The notes below the pieces were generated by a model that saw only the letters and a program-made list of their open reading frames with translations, had not been told where the DNA came from and ran no database searches. A stretch of DNA of 64,000 nt, taken from NCBI GenBank assembly GCA_947172415.1, contig OX359195.1, positions 2,728,001 to 2,792,000 on the forward strand, in the 5' to 3' direction. Both the position numbers and the translations under genes were made by a program. How positions within the stretch are numbered: position 1 is the first letter of the stretch; every line of letters starts with the position of its first letter. This DNA comes from Chondrosia reniformis. Its lineage: Eukaryota; Porifera; Demospongiae; Chondrillida; Chondrillidae. Shown here piece by piece: positions 24,454 to 34,346 of this stretch.

Positions 24454-24633
24454 TTAACAATGTCTTTCTTTTTGTTGCGTTTCCCACATGAAAAATCTAA
24501 GATACCATTTTCCTACATGCTATGCCTATTTTGTAAAAGAGCCTATAGGGGAACTAAACCTGAAGAGAGCTTTGGATGAAGATACAGCACCTAGAGTCTT
24601 CCTTCTTTTCCATTCTTTCATCTTCTTCTCCAC

Positions 24634-24682
24634 TGGGTCAGACAGCCGTTTCTGGGAATTCCACCCTTCATCAGTGATCCTG
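24634..24682 (-). ncRNA. Type I hammerhead ribozyme in the tail of Naiad A
   Basis: On the minus strand: GGATCA (stem I), CTGATGA, GGG/CCC stem II, GAAAC, a very short stem III GGCTGTC, and after the GTC triplet TGACCC, which pairs back to GGATCA with one mismatch. This is the minimal hammerhead layout of Penelope-like elements. The base pair closing stem II at the core is A-A rather than G-C, so activity may be weak. The copy in Naiad B (34920-34960) has lost part of stem II. Confidence 0.65.
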
Positions 24683-25007
24683 GGAGTCTGTCTTTTTCTT
24701 TATCTTGATCTTCTGTGAATCCTTGGCTCTCTATGCTAAATCTAGGGGCTTTATATACACTATTTTGGCGCCGAAAGTTAAATATGGCGTTAATTAAGAC
24801 ACATGATGAAATCTAATTTTATGAAAGGAATGTATGTCAAATTAAATTTTATGAATTAAATATATTAGTAATCTTAGACACAAGTAGGACATATTACATA
24901 AGTCTACCCTTAGGTCTTATAGTAGAAACATTCCTTTGGAGGTGGGGTAACACAATATGGGGTAACACAAGACAGTCCTTAAGCATACTAGCTACTTTTT
25001 GCTTATA

Positions 25008-26942
25008 CAGTAGAATCTCGTTAACACGAAATCGGTTAACGTGAAAAATCACTTAATACGAAAGTTTTAATTGGTCCCTATATTTGCGCTATACTTCCCC
25101 ATACATTATTATCCTTTTAACACGAAAGTTGATAACACGAAAAATCATTTAATGTGAAAGAAATGGGCACGCACGAGGTGTTAAAATCATTTAATACGAA
25201 ATTAATTATGGCGGCTAAGCAGAAATCGTTAACCATTAAAGAAAAGGTGCAGATATATTAAAGGTTATCGAACAAAGCAGTGGTCAGCATTGTGCAAAAG
25301 GTATTGCAAAGGAATTCGGCATTGCCAATTCAACTTTATCTGACATTATCAAGGACAAGACCCGTATCTTACACGCTTTTGAATCGTCAACGATCGAGCC
25401 AAAAAGGAAGTGTCTACGGATGGCAAAATTTGAAGAGGTAGAGGACGCTTTGTTGCTTTGGTTTAAGGCTATTTGCGGCAAAAATGTACCCGTGAGTGGT
25501 GCTATTCTCCAAGCAAAGGCAAGCAAATTGGCAGGACAATTAGGCATTGACAATTTCCAAAGTAGCTATGGATGGTTGCAACGATTTAAGAAAAGACATG
25601 GAATTGTCATAAAGTATATGTGTGGAGAAAATGCCTCAGTTTCAGATACATTAGTAGATAACTGGCTTACCTTAAATATTCCTACACTTTTAAGTGGATA
25701 TGAAGCAAGAAATATTTACAATGCTGACGAAACAGGTCTTTTCTTCAGACTACTGCTAGACAAAACACTGATCTTCAAAAAAGAATCTTGCCATGGAGGG
25801 AAACATAGTAAAGAAAGAATAACAGTTCTTGTTGGTGCCAATGTAGAAGGTGAAAAGCTCCCTCTTCTTGTTATTGGAAAAAGTAAGAATCCAAGGTGCT
25901 TCAAAAATGTCAAGTCATTTCCAGTACAATACACAAGTAGCAGTAAGGCATGGATAAACAGTAGCATCTTTGAGTCTTGGCTGCGTAAATTGGACCTTAA
26001 ATTTCGCCAAGAAAAACGATCAATCCTTCTTTTCCTTGATAATTGCCCAGCACATCCCATTATTGATGGACTAACAAACATCAAGGTAGCTTTCCTTCCT
26101 CCCAACAGCACATCAAAGCTCCAGCCAATGGACCAAGGCATAATTAGGTCGCTCAAAGCTCATTATAGGAAGAAGTTGTTGTCAAAATTAATTTCAGCCT
26201 TGGACAAGAATGAAATTTTTAAGGTAAATCTGCTAGATGCCCTGCATATGATCAATGCAGCTTGGAACGAAGTCACAGTAACTACGGTGAAAAATTGTTT
26301 TCTGAAAGCATGAATGTTTCCTTGTCAAGATAGTCTCAATAATACCACTGAAGTAGAAGAATCCTCTGATCAACAGCTGCCAGTTGTTTCAGAGATTGAA
26401 GAACAACTGCACTGCTTACAGCAAGGTGAAATGCTTGATGTTGAGGTCATACCAGAAGATTACATCAATGCAGATGAAAGATTAGAAACCACAGGAGAAC
26501 TTACAAATGAAGAAATTGTAGCACAAGTACAGTCCAACTCCAAGGAAGCAGCAGAAATTAGTGATGATGAAGATGAAGATGATGAATCACCATCACCAGG
26601 ATCTCAGGTAACCTTGTCTGAGGCCCAAACTTGTATTCTTAAACTGAGACTTTTTTTACAAAATCAAGAAGATACATCAAGCTACCTTGCTAGCATAGAC
26701 ATTATAGAGAGGTATATAGAACAACAGAGAGTACACTGTAAACAAAGCAAACTCACAGACTTTTTTTCAGCCTAACAATAAGTAATCCATTATAAAACTA
26801 TTATAATAAGCCTCTTATAAATTTTATTACTATTTCTATGTACATTGTACTTCTCTTTAAGCATTATACTGTTAACACGAAATACTTTTAACAAGAAATT
26901 TGTAAGCAGTCCCTTGGATTTCGTGTTAACGAGATTCTACTG
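25008..26942. mobile_element. Tigger/pogo DNA transposon, complete, TA target duplication
   Basis: Perfect 26-bp terminal inverted repeats (beginning CAGTAGAATCTCGTTAAC) and TA on both sides (25006-25007, 26943-26944). The 1935-bp element holds one transposase gene with only two lesions, so it is young. It is inserted into the 3' tail of Naiad A; the same tail is uninterrupted at 35290-35330 in Naiad B, giving an approximate empty site. Confidence 0.95.
25208..26775 (+). pseudogene. Tigger transposase (two lesions)
   Basis: ATG at 25208 opens MAAKQKSLTIKEKVQI; a 2-bp gain (or 1-bp loss) near 25255 shifts to the frame of KVIEQSSGQHCAKGIAKEF (N-terminal HTH), followed by a CENP-B-type HTH (ILQAKASKLAGQLG, GWLQRFKKRHGI) and the DDE core: YNADETGLFF (first Asp), LLFLDNCPAH (second Asp) and STSKLQPMDQGIIRSLK. 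An in-frame TGA at 26311-26313 follows CFLKA, after which the frame continues to an acidic tail at 26775. Catalytic residues are kept. Two simple mutations separate it from an open gene. Confidence 0.9.
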
Positions 26943-29188
26943 TACTTAAAGAGGCTGCCGGGATAGGAAAGTTTTAAAGGTTGATTTTAGTTTAAAGTAT
27001 TTGTAACCCTGCCTAATAAGCCTACTGCATGACTGCAAACGGTTAGCCTGAAAACTGGAGAAGTCACTACATATTCTGGAATACCTAATTAGTTGTGAAA
27101 TAAAGACACCATAGGCTGTGGTATTAGGAATATTACTATCTAAATGGGGGAAATTTACTATATCAAAGTTAAAGTCCTCTTGTTTATCATATACTTTAGT
27201 AATAAATTGATTACTAGTAATGGTTATATCTAAGTCTAAATAGGGGGATTTTCTAGGGCTGGTATTTGTCTTTTTAAGAATAAGTTCTTTGGGGTAAATG
27301 TCACTAATTGACAGTTCAAAATCCTTGATGTTAATACATAAAAGATCATCAATATACCTATAAGTATTGGAAAATTTAATAGCTAGGGTGATGTTATCCT
27401 TAAGTAGTCCTTTCATAAACTCATACTCATAGGCAAACAGAAAAAGATTAGCAACTACAGGGGCGCAGTCAGTACCCATAGGGATACCTACACATTGCTT
27501 AAATACAGAACCGTCTACACATACATAAATGTTGTCAATAAGGTAATTAAAGAGCTCTTAGACTAGTAAATGAACAGCTGTGACTGCTTTATTGGAGACA
27601 TTTTAGACCAAAAGGCTTTATCTTGACAGACTTCTATATATTGGGACTTTCTACAGGTATAGGCACTATGAATAAGGTTGTGTTTCCTAATTAACTGTTG
27701 GGGTTCTACTGTACATTTAGCATAAGTAGAGGTACTGCCTAGTTCTTCATTAATGATATGTCTATAGTAGGACTTACTTATAAATATTATATTATTGGAG
27801 GCCTTATCGGCAAGAGCTATAACATACTTATCATGTAGGTCTGCTAAGAATTTCTTAATTTTAGGGCAAGTCAGGGTCTTCTTAGCTACAGAGGATTTGG
27901 TATACAATTTAGACAGCTTAGAGATCCTATCATTAATTTTCTTAGGTACAGCATTTTCCCACTCACTAAATACAGAAATAGATACATTTTATCTACGGGC
28001 CCAGGCAATCTTGTATTTTCCAAGACCTTCCTTACACATTTTTAAAGCAGTTACCCAATTAAAGTTATTAGGTTCTCTAAATTTTGGTCCTTTCTTAAGA
28101 AGTTTTCTAAGTTTTGGGTTACTAACGATACGTAGTTCACCTGTTAAAACATGGCCTAGGGGGTTGTAAGTGAAGGGGGACTTGTGACACTCACATGGTT
28201 CTGGTTTTCTAAAAACATCTGACTTAGAGGCTTGTGAAAAATTAAAGATTTGAGATCCTATCGGTTGGGTATACTTACTTTAATCATTAGCATAAGTATA
28301 AGCGGAAAAGGTGTTTCTGGGGTATCGATGAGACATTGTACGGAGTTTAACAAACGATGAATGTGTCGAGCTGGTAATGCAAAAGTGTCTCGTTTAAGTT
28401 TGGCTAGAAAGGCTATGTTCTTGTAAAGTGGTAGTCATTCTTTGAGCCATTTAGAGTTGAAGGTAGCGTTACTACTACTGCCTGTCAATTTTAGATTGGA
28501 GTGCCAATGCCGTCTTTTATGAGATAAGCGATTAAAAAGGTTCCATACGATGATTTCTTTTTTTGAAGTTTTGAAATATTGCCAACGCCTTTAATGTTAT
28601 CGTTAAGTCCATATGGGTAAATTGAGCAGAGTTCCTTGTACCAGAACGCTTCTCTCAGTAGTCTGAGGCTAGCAGAATTAGGTGTTTCAGGTATCTGTTC
28701 TATGGGCATAATCAAGGCATCATCAAAAGTATGGTTATCAGAATTAAAGTGGTTGTAGAGATACAGTGGTTTAAAACCTTTGGTGCTAGTCCTATGGTTG
28801 TTCATTCTACTCCTAAGCATTTGAGAGGTTTCTCCTACTTACTGTACATCACATCGTTTACAAGTAATAAGATACACAACATTCCTACTGTGGCATCCTA
28901 GGGGACCACAAGGGCTACAGACTGGATAGGTCCTGCCAGTAACTGAACTCTTAAAAGTAGGACCAGTGACTAAAGAGGGACATGTTTTACACCGCTTATT
29001 GCTACATTTCCTAACTAGTGAGGGGCTAGCTTGCCCACCAGTAGGCACCCCTCTACCTACAGATGGGGGAGAGTTAGCTAACTTTTCATCACCAGGCACC
29101 CTACCTTTACCTAATGACGGGGAGCTTGTTAACCCGGGCGACCTCCCAGCCGGTATCCTATCTCTATACTTTGTACTTGTATACTTTA

Positions 29189-29304
29189 GCTGAAAGTGTT
29201 AACATTTAACTTTATTCACTTTCATGTGAAATCTGTACATTTTATTGATGACTGTGACTTCATATGAAAGTGAATAAAGTGAAATGTTAACACTATCAGC
29301 TACT
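29189..29304. repeat. Inverted repeat of about 45 bp
   Basis: AGCTGAAAGTGTTAAC...TTCACTTTCATGTG pairs with a nearly identical inverse copy ending in GTTAACACTATCAGCT. It lies at the presumed 5' border of Naiad A within the hAT. A direct repeat TTTATTGATGACTGTGAC (about 29243 and 29313) overlaps its right side. This could be a small foldback element or an integration scar. Confidence 0.7.
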
Positions 29305-29462
29305 TAATTATGTTTTATTGATGACTGTGACTAGTAACAATAAATTTTGTGATGTGACACTGTACGACGTGCATGACCGACCAAAAATTCAGTATGACCG
29401 GACAAACTCAGGAGTGCTCGGACATTTGACTGAGCAACCAAAAAACCTTATTTCAACCACTG

Positions 29463-32380
29463 CATTCTGTTTCTAGGTCCTTTGTTTTCACCAACGCTTA
29501 TAGTCTTCAAGTCCTGTGTAACTGCATATCTCCACCTCTTCTTTGGTCCACATCTGGGGCGTGGTTGTGTGAGCTATCCAAATAGTGCAGATTTGGGGAT
29601 TCTTTTATTTGACATACGAGCAAGGTGACCTAGCCACTCCAATCTTCTCTTAATCAATTTATCTTCTATTGTTTCCAGATCACCCCATCTTTGTCTGATG
29701 TCGTAAGAAGTAATACTCTGCACCCATTGCTGCCTATTTGTTATCCCTAAGATTGATCTAATACATCTATGATGGAAAGCATTTAATTTGATGATATGTC
29801 TTCTTAGTGGTATCCAAGATTCAGCACCATAAAGGAGCACTGTAAGAACACAGGATTGATAGATCTTTCTTTTGTCATCAGAGATAAGTTCTTATCCTGG
29901 AAAACAGCTTTCCTCAGGACACCAAATGCTCTAGATGCTTGAGCCAATCTGTTTTGAATGTTGCCATCCATATTTCCAGATGCACCTATAATAGAACCTA
30001 GGTACTTGAACTCCTCAACCACACTAATAGCTTCTTTTATACCTACTGAAATTGGTGCCTTCTCTACATTTGATAAAGCTCTTCCAGTAGCCATATGCTT
30101 TGTCTTAGAGTTGCTAACTGTAAGACCAAAACTTCTACTCACAGCCATATATTCCTTAATTGCTTTTTGAGCACCATCCTGACTTGTTGCAAGGATGGCT
30201 CCATCATCTAGCTTCCTTTCATCTGCATTCCTTGTATACCAATGAAGGTAACAAAGAGTTTAGCCAAATGTTCCCATGACTTTTCTACTAACTGCCTCAT
30301 AGTAAAAACCATATCACTACAGCCTCTGCCTCTTCTAAAACCACACTGCGATTCAGTTAGAACCTCTTCAGCCAAAACCTGCAACCTTCTTTGAAGAATA
30401 CTGGCTACCAATTTCCCAACAATATCAAGGAGTGAAATACCCCTCCAATTATCACATGAGCTAAGGTCACCTTTCTTCGGAATTGGAATCAGGATGGTGT
30501 TTGTCCAATCTGAAGGGACTTTACTCTCTTTCCATACCTCATGAACCAAGTCCAGAAGTACTTCAAGAAACTCTTCCCTTTCACAAGCTACTCTAATCAT
30601 TTCCGGAAGGATACCAGAAGAGCCTGCAGCCTTTCCATTTTTCAATCTAGTTATGGCCTCACACAAATCTTCCAACGATGGCAGACAAGACATTTCATTC
30701 TTCATTGGTCTTTGTTCAACCTTTTCCAACTCCGACTCATCAAACTGACTTTGAAGGTTTAAAACTTTACTAAAATGCTGTCTCCATCTTTGATGTTGTG
30801 CTTTTGGGGATGTACAGGTAATCCCATTTTCATCTTTAACAGCCTTTGATCGAACAGGGATAAGTCCTCTTCTACCATGTTGCATCTCCCTAATAAACCT
30901 CCACACTAAACTACCATGTCTACCTTTCTGGGCCTTAGAAGCCTTCAGTTGGAACCATTTATTCTTCGCTTCTCTTCTAACCTTCCTGGTAAACCTACGT
31001 TGTGTACAGCACTTTCTCTTGTCCTCCTGATTACCAGTACTTACCCATCTAGCATATAGTTTATTCCTATCTTCTATCAAGGGCTTTAAACAGTTGTAAC
31101 TGTCTCTAAACCAGTATGGCTGTCCCCTTTTCTCTAACCTCAGACAACACCTAGCAGCTTTCTGAAGAGCATCCTTGATGGCTGACCACTTCTCATTTGC
31201 AGTTTTTGTGTCCTGCCAAGACCTTCTTACTCTCTGGTAAACATTTTCTTGAAAAACTCCCTTTGTTGTCAGTTCTCCCTTATCATCAACACATGAACCA
31301 TGTCAGTTGGGAAACATCATATTTTCTCTTTACCTCCAAGCACTTTCTTGTTCTCCCTAAACATTTTATATCCCTTTTTAGATTTCATTTGGAGCTTCAT
31401 CCTCAGTAAGTGATGGTCAGTATTGCAATCTGCTCCACGCATTACTGAAATATCCAAACATCTTCTCCTATCCTTTTACTTGAGTATACCATAATCAGTG
31501 CAGTGCCATTGTTTGGACTTAGGATGCTGCCAGGTTGACTTAAAAATGGACTTCTTCTCAAACCAGGTGTTACAGACAGTGGCTTGATTCATAGCAAGAA
31601 ATGACAAAAAAAAACAAAAACAAAAATTCCCTACCAGCTTCATTTATAACACCCAAACCATGAGGACCCCTGACATTCCACCGCTCATCTTCCTCAAAAC
31701 TTGATCTAGATCCAATACGAGCATTAAAATCTCCCAACAATAAAAAACTTTCTCTGGGTGGAATGGCATCTAGTGCAAGCTGTAGGGTACTGTAAAATGA
31801 ATCTTTCTCTTGCCTAGTAGCTGAAAAGGTTGGTGCATAGCAAGACAAAACATGCAAACGGTTTGATCCCCTAAAACTATCGTCAACTAACGTAACCGAA
31901 ATTATTATTGATGACCATGCCTTCCAAACACTACCCCCATTTTTCCAAGCTTCTAAAGCAGGACCTATTAGAACAATAGCTACACCTTCTCCTCTCTGCC
32001 TAACCTCACCTAATCCCAGTACTGCTCTCCCAGATGACAGGACAACACCATTACCAACTTTATAAACTTCATTACCAAACCATTTAGTTTCCTATAATGC
32101 ACAAACAACAACCTTGTATCTTGAAAGTTCATTAACTACCTGATCTATCTTCCTATCTTCCATAACCAAGTCTACAAGGTCAGCTTTTGCCAGTTAAAGT
32201 AACTGCCCAGGGGTCACCACAAGGAGGCGCTGACACATAACTAGTGTTTACAAAACACTGACCCCCGTAACTTCTACTATATATATATGAATATATATAT
32301 AATACGAGTTCATACGCAACAATTATAACACTTAATTTATACATCAATACATCGTTTTGCAAATGGCGGCATTCAGGTAG
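29463..32380 (-). mobile_element. LINE (non-LTR retrotransposon) with deleted RT palm
   Basis: Minus-strand domains in order: apurinic-type endonuclease (32100-31570; RLHVLSCYAPTF, FLLLGDFNARIGS), reverse transcriptase (31080-30208; GILPEMIRVACE, SQCGFRRGRGCSDM, LVEKSWEHLAKLFVTFI), then KTKHMATGR, EEFKYLGSIIG, LLYGAESWIPLRRH and RRLEWLGHLARM to 29574 and on to about 29470. Near 30235 the sequence jumps from VTFI to YTRNADERKLDDGAILATS, skipping the palm region with the catalytic Asp-Asp block; stops and frameshifts occur elsewhere. The clade is close to RTE or a related group, stated tentatively. Minus-strand, within the large NLR-C intron. Confidence 0.8.
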
Positions 32381-32596
32381 CTTTAGTTAACGAAACTCTT
32401 CTGTCACTGTTTATAATGTTCAGGACACTTAAGCGTCCTCAATCGTTAGGCTTAAAAATATATATATTATAGCCCAACGATGCGGCCAAATAGTTCGAGT
32501 TAATTCAGGGGGCAGCAGCCCCACGAGTTTTTAACTCAAAATACTTGTATTATTAGTCTACAAGAGCAAATGTTAGCAGTAAATGTCAATGTACTA

Positions 32597-33270
32597 CAGT
32601 GAAACTAGGTTATCTGACATCGAATTTATCTGGAAACCTCACTTTACCAACAAACACTTGTAGAAACAATTATATCGTATACCTTTGTATATTTACGGCC
32701 CTTATTTATTGGAAACCATATCTGACAATGATTTTAGTATATGGATATAGGCAATTATATTATTTCTCACCTCAATTATCCGACGGTTGCGACGATTTTG
32801 AAAGGAAATGACTGAAAAACCAGCAAAAAGGCCAAGAACAGTGATTACTATGACAGCGAAGAAGGATATATGCCAATATAAACTAAAGAATCCAATGTGA
32901 ACTCAAGCAAGCATCCTTGAAATGGTTGCCAAACATCATCGTTTAAGTATAGGACGATCAACGGTAAGTGATATTCTAAAGGAATCTTCGAAGTAGCTGT
33001 TTAGAGAAGATACTGATGACACCAAGAAATGATAGTTGTGACATGAGAAGATGGAAGAAATACTTATGCTCTGGTTTTCGAGTATTCATTCACAAAAAGT
33101 AGCTGTTTCTGACAATATACGATGAAGAATTATGAAATGTATTAAAGAATGTATTTGTCTACACTGAAGAGTTATTAATTGATATTTTGGAACCCTTATT
33201 TATCTGACACCTGATTTATCCAACATATTTGACAGGGAACAAACAGTGTCGGATAACCCAGGTGCCACTG
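32597..33270. mobile_element. Tigger-like element, decayed
   Basis: Ends CAGTG-AAC-AGGTTATCTGACA and its inverse (ending CCAGGTGCCACTG), with TA outside (32595-32596, 33271-33272). Inside, the + strand keeps an HTH segment (KRPRTVITMTAKKDICQYKL, RLSIGRSTVSDILKES) interrupted by stops. 674 bp; no catalytic core. Confidence 0.8.
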
Positions 33271-33441
33271 TATATCCTGTGTTGCTTAGCAACCGTCTAA
33301 GGTGTTATGTATCACAGGATATAGTGCATTGAAAGTTAGGTCCATGATAGGAAAGTTCACATTAATTTCCCCAAAATCTTGAATTCATACATTAGCAACA
33401 CAGGATACAAGGACAAAATTTTCACCTGACAGATGTAAATA

Positions 33442-34134
33442 CAGTGGACTCTCCATCCAAGGGACGGGCTGGGACAATAGCATTTGTCCTTTGTATGGAA
33501 ATGTCCTTAACTCAGAAAGTATTAGAAAACCATATTATAAGCAAATTAACACACCACTATCCATTAATGAAAGTGCTACAATCACAAAAGCACCAATCTA
33601 CAGTGACCAAAATGAGTAAGTTATTTTTACAGTAGTTGTTCACTATGACACAATTAAATCCAAAGGAGAGATTTGCTGTGGTTGTTTGCCTGCACGTCGA
33701 AATAGTCGAAAGAGTTCCTGCTAATCTTGCTCCAACGTTTTCTCCATTTCTAGCAAAGGAGTGTAACACCATCACAGCAACCATAACTGGTGCTCGAGTC
33801 GATTGTAGAGCGGGTTTGGGTCTGGAGGTTCCTTGCTGCTACACACTAACTGGACCAAAATGTTACGTGCAACGTGCAAAGAAACTTCTGACCCATTTAA
33901 ACTAGCCTGCTTGTTGTTTGAGACGTTTCTGGTACTTTTATTGATATGCTGGTTCTTTGTGTCTGTTCATAGAGAGAATTTTGTATGTATGTTTGCAATC
34001 AGGAACTTTAAAGCGTCCGCATTTAGAAGATTAAAACGTATTAACGCCATGCACGGGAGAAACCGTGACTGCATGGAGGATGTTGTAAAGCAACTGATCA
34101 TTACTGGAAGAGTCCGTTAATGGAGAGTCCACTG
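33442..34134. mobile_element. Tigger-like element carrying a HIRAN-like gene, no transposase
   Basis: Terminal repeats CAGTGGACTCTCCAT and its inverse ATGGAGAGTCCACTG, with TA duplications (33440-33441, 34135-34136). The 693-bp interior has no transposase but contains the open frame at 33636-33905. It is a non-autonomous element by structure. Confidence 0.85.
33636..33905 (+). CDS. HIRAN-like domain protein inside a TIR element
   Basis: Open frame of 89 residues: NPKERFAVVVCLHVEIVERV, PANLAPTFSPFLAK, ARVDCRAGLGLEVPC, LTGPKCYVQRAKKLL. The same pattern (NLAP, GLEIPCEYSLYGPKPY) occurs in the minus-strand gene at 48413-48800 inside another Tigger-like element. HIRAN domains bind single-stranded DNA ends in helicases; assignment here rests on the xVPxNLAP and GLEVPC-x-Y layout and the better-preserved N-terminal half in the second copy. 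The first half of the domain is missing from this frame, so an upstream exon at 33480-33635 or truncation is possible. Confidence 0.5.
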   Translation: MFTMTQLNPKERFAVVVCLHVEIVERVPANLAPTFSPFLAKECNTITATITGARVDCRAGLGLEVPCCYTLTGPKCYVQRAKKLLTHLN

Positions 34135-34346
34135 TAATGCAGTGAAACAGTCCCACATTCCATCTAATATAAAATGTCTAGAATGAAAATTTCCTGGGGG
34201 AGTATGCCAGGCCCCCTATAGTTTGTCACATGCCATGCACTCTGATATGTACTTGCCCCACCCAATAATCCATATCATCTCATTTTGCCCCCCCTTGGGC
34301 AAAGGTTGAACAACATGAACTAATTTATATTTTTCTCCTATATTAG

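Larger units (their letters stand above)
24488..29190 (-). mobile_element. Naiad-like Penelope retroelement A (interrupted by Tigger)
   Basis: Minus-strand order: Cys-rich segment CSNKRCKTCP (29000), GIY-YIG endonuclease NVVYLITCKRCDVQ-stop-VGETSQMLRSRM (28870-28800) with ASLRLLREAFWYKELCSIYP, a linker (GELRIVSNPKLRKLLKKGPK; LHDKYVIALADKASNN), then reverse transcriptase MGTDCAPVVANLF and YRYIDDLL (27479-26946). GIY-YIG before RT is the permuted order described for Naiad elements of invertebrates. Lesions: TAA in GIY-YIG in place of Tyr, stops near 28490, and an apparent internal deletion near 27565 that removes the first RT palm motifs. The 3' tail (24488-25005) carries a hammerhead. A Tigger (25008-26942) sits inside the tail. 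Confidence 0.8.
22031..29462. mobile_element. hAT transposon (composite, containing a nested Naiad and Tigger)
   Basis: The ends CAGTGGCCGAAATAACG (22031) and the inverse of CAGTGGTTGAAATAAGG (ending 29462) are matching terminal inverted repeats. CATTCT is repeated directly outside both (22025-22030 and 29463-29468). The element's own DNA is 22031 to about 24487 plus about 29190-29462; everything between is a later insertion. CAGTGG termini are typical of hAT elements. A 6-bp target duplication is shorter than the usual 8 bp, so the exact subfamily is uncertain. Confidence 0.7.

Noticed and set aside
27540-28500. Selenocysteine TGA codons in the Naiad
   Set aside because: Stops seen include TAA and a TGA at a likely Trp position, and there is an internal deletion; no SECIS-like element was recognised.
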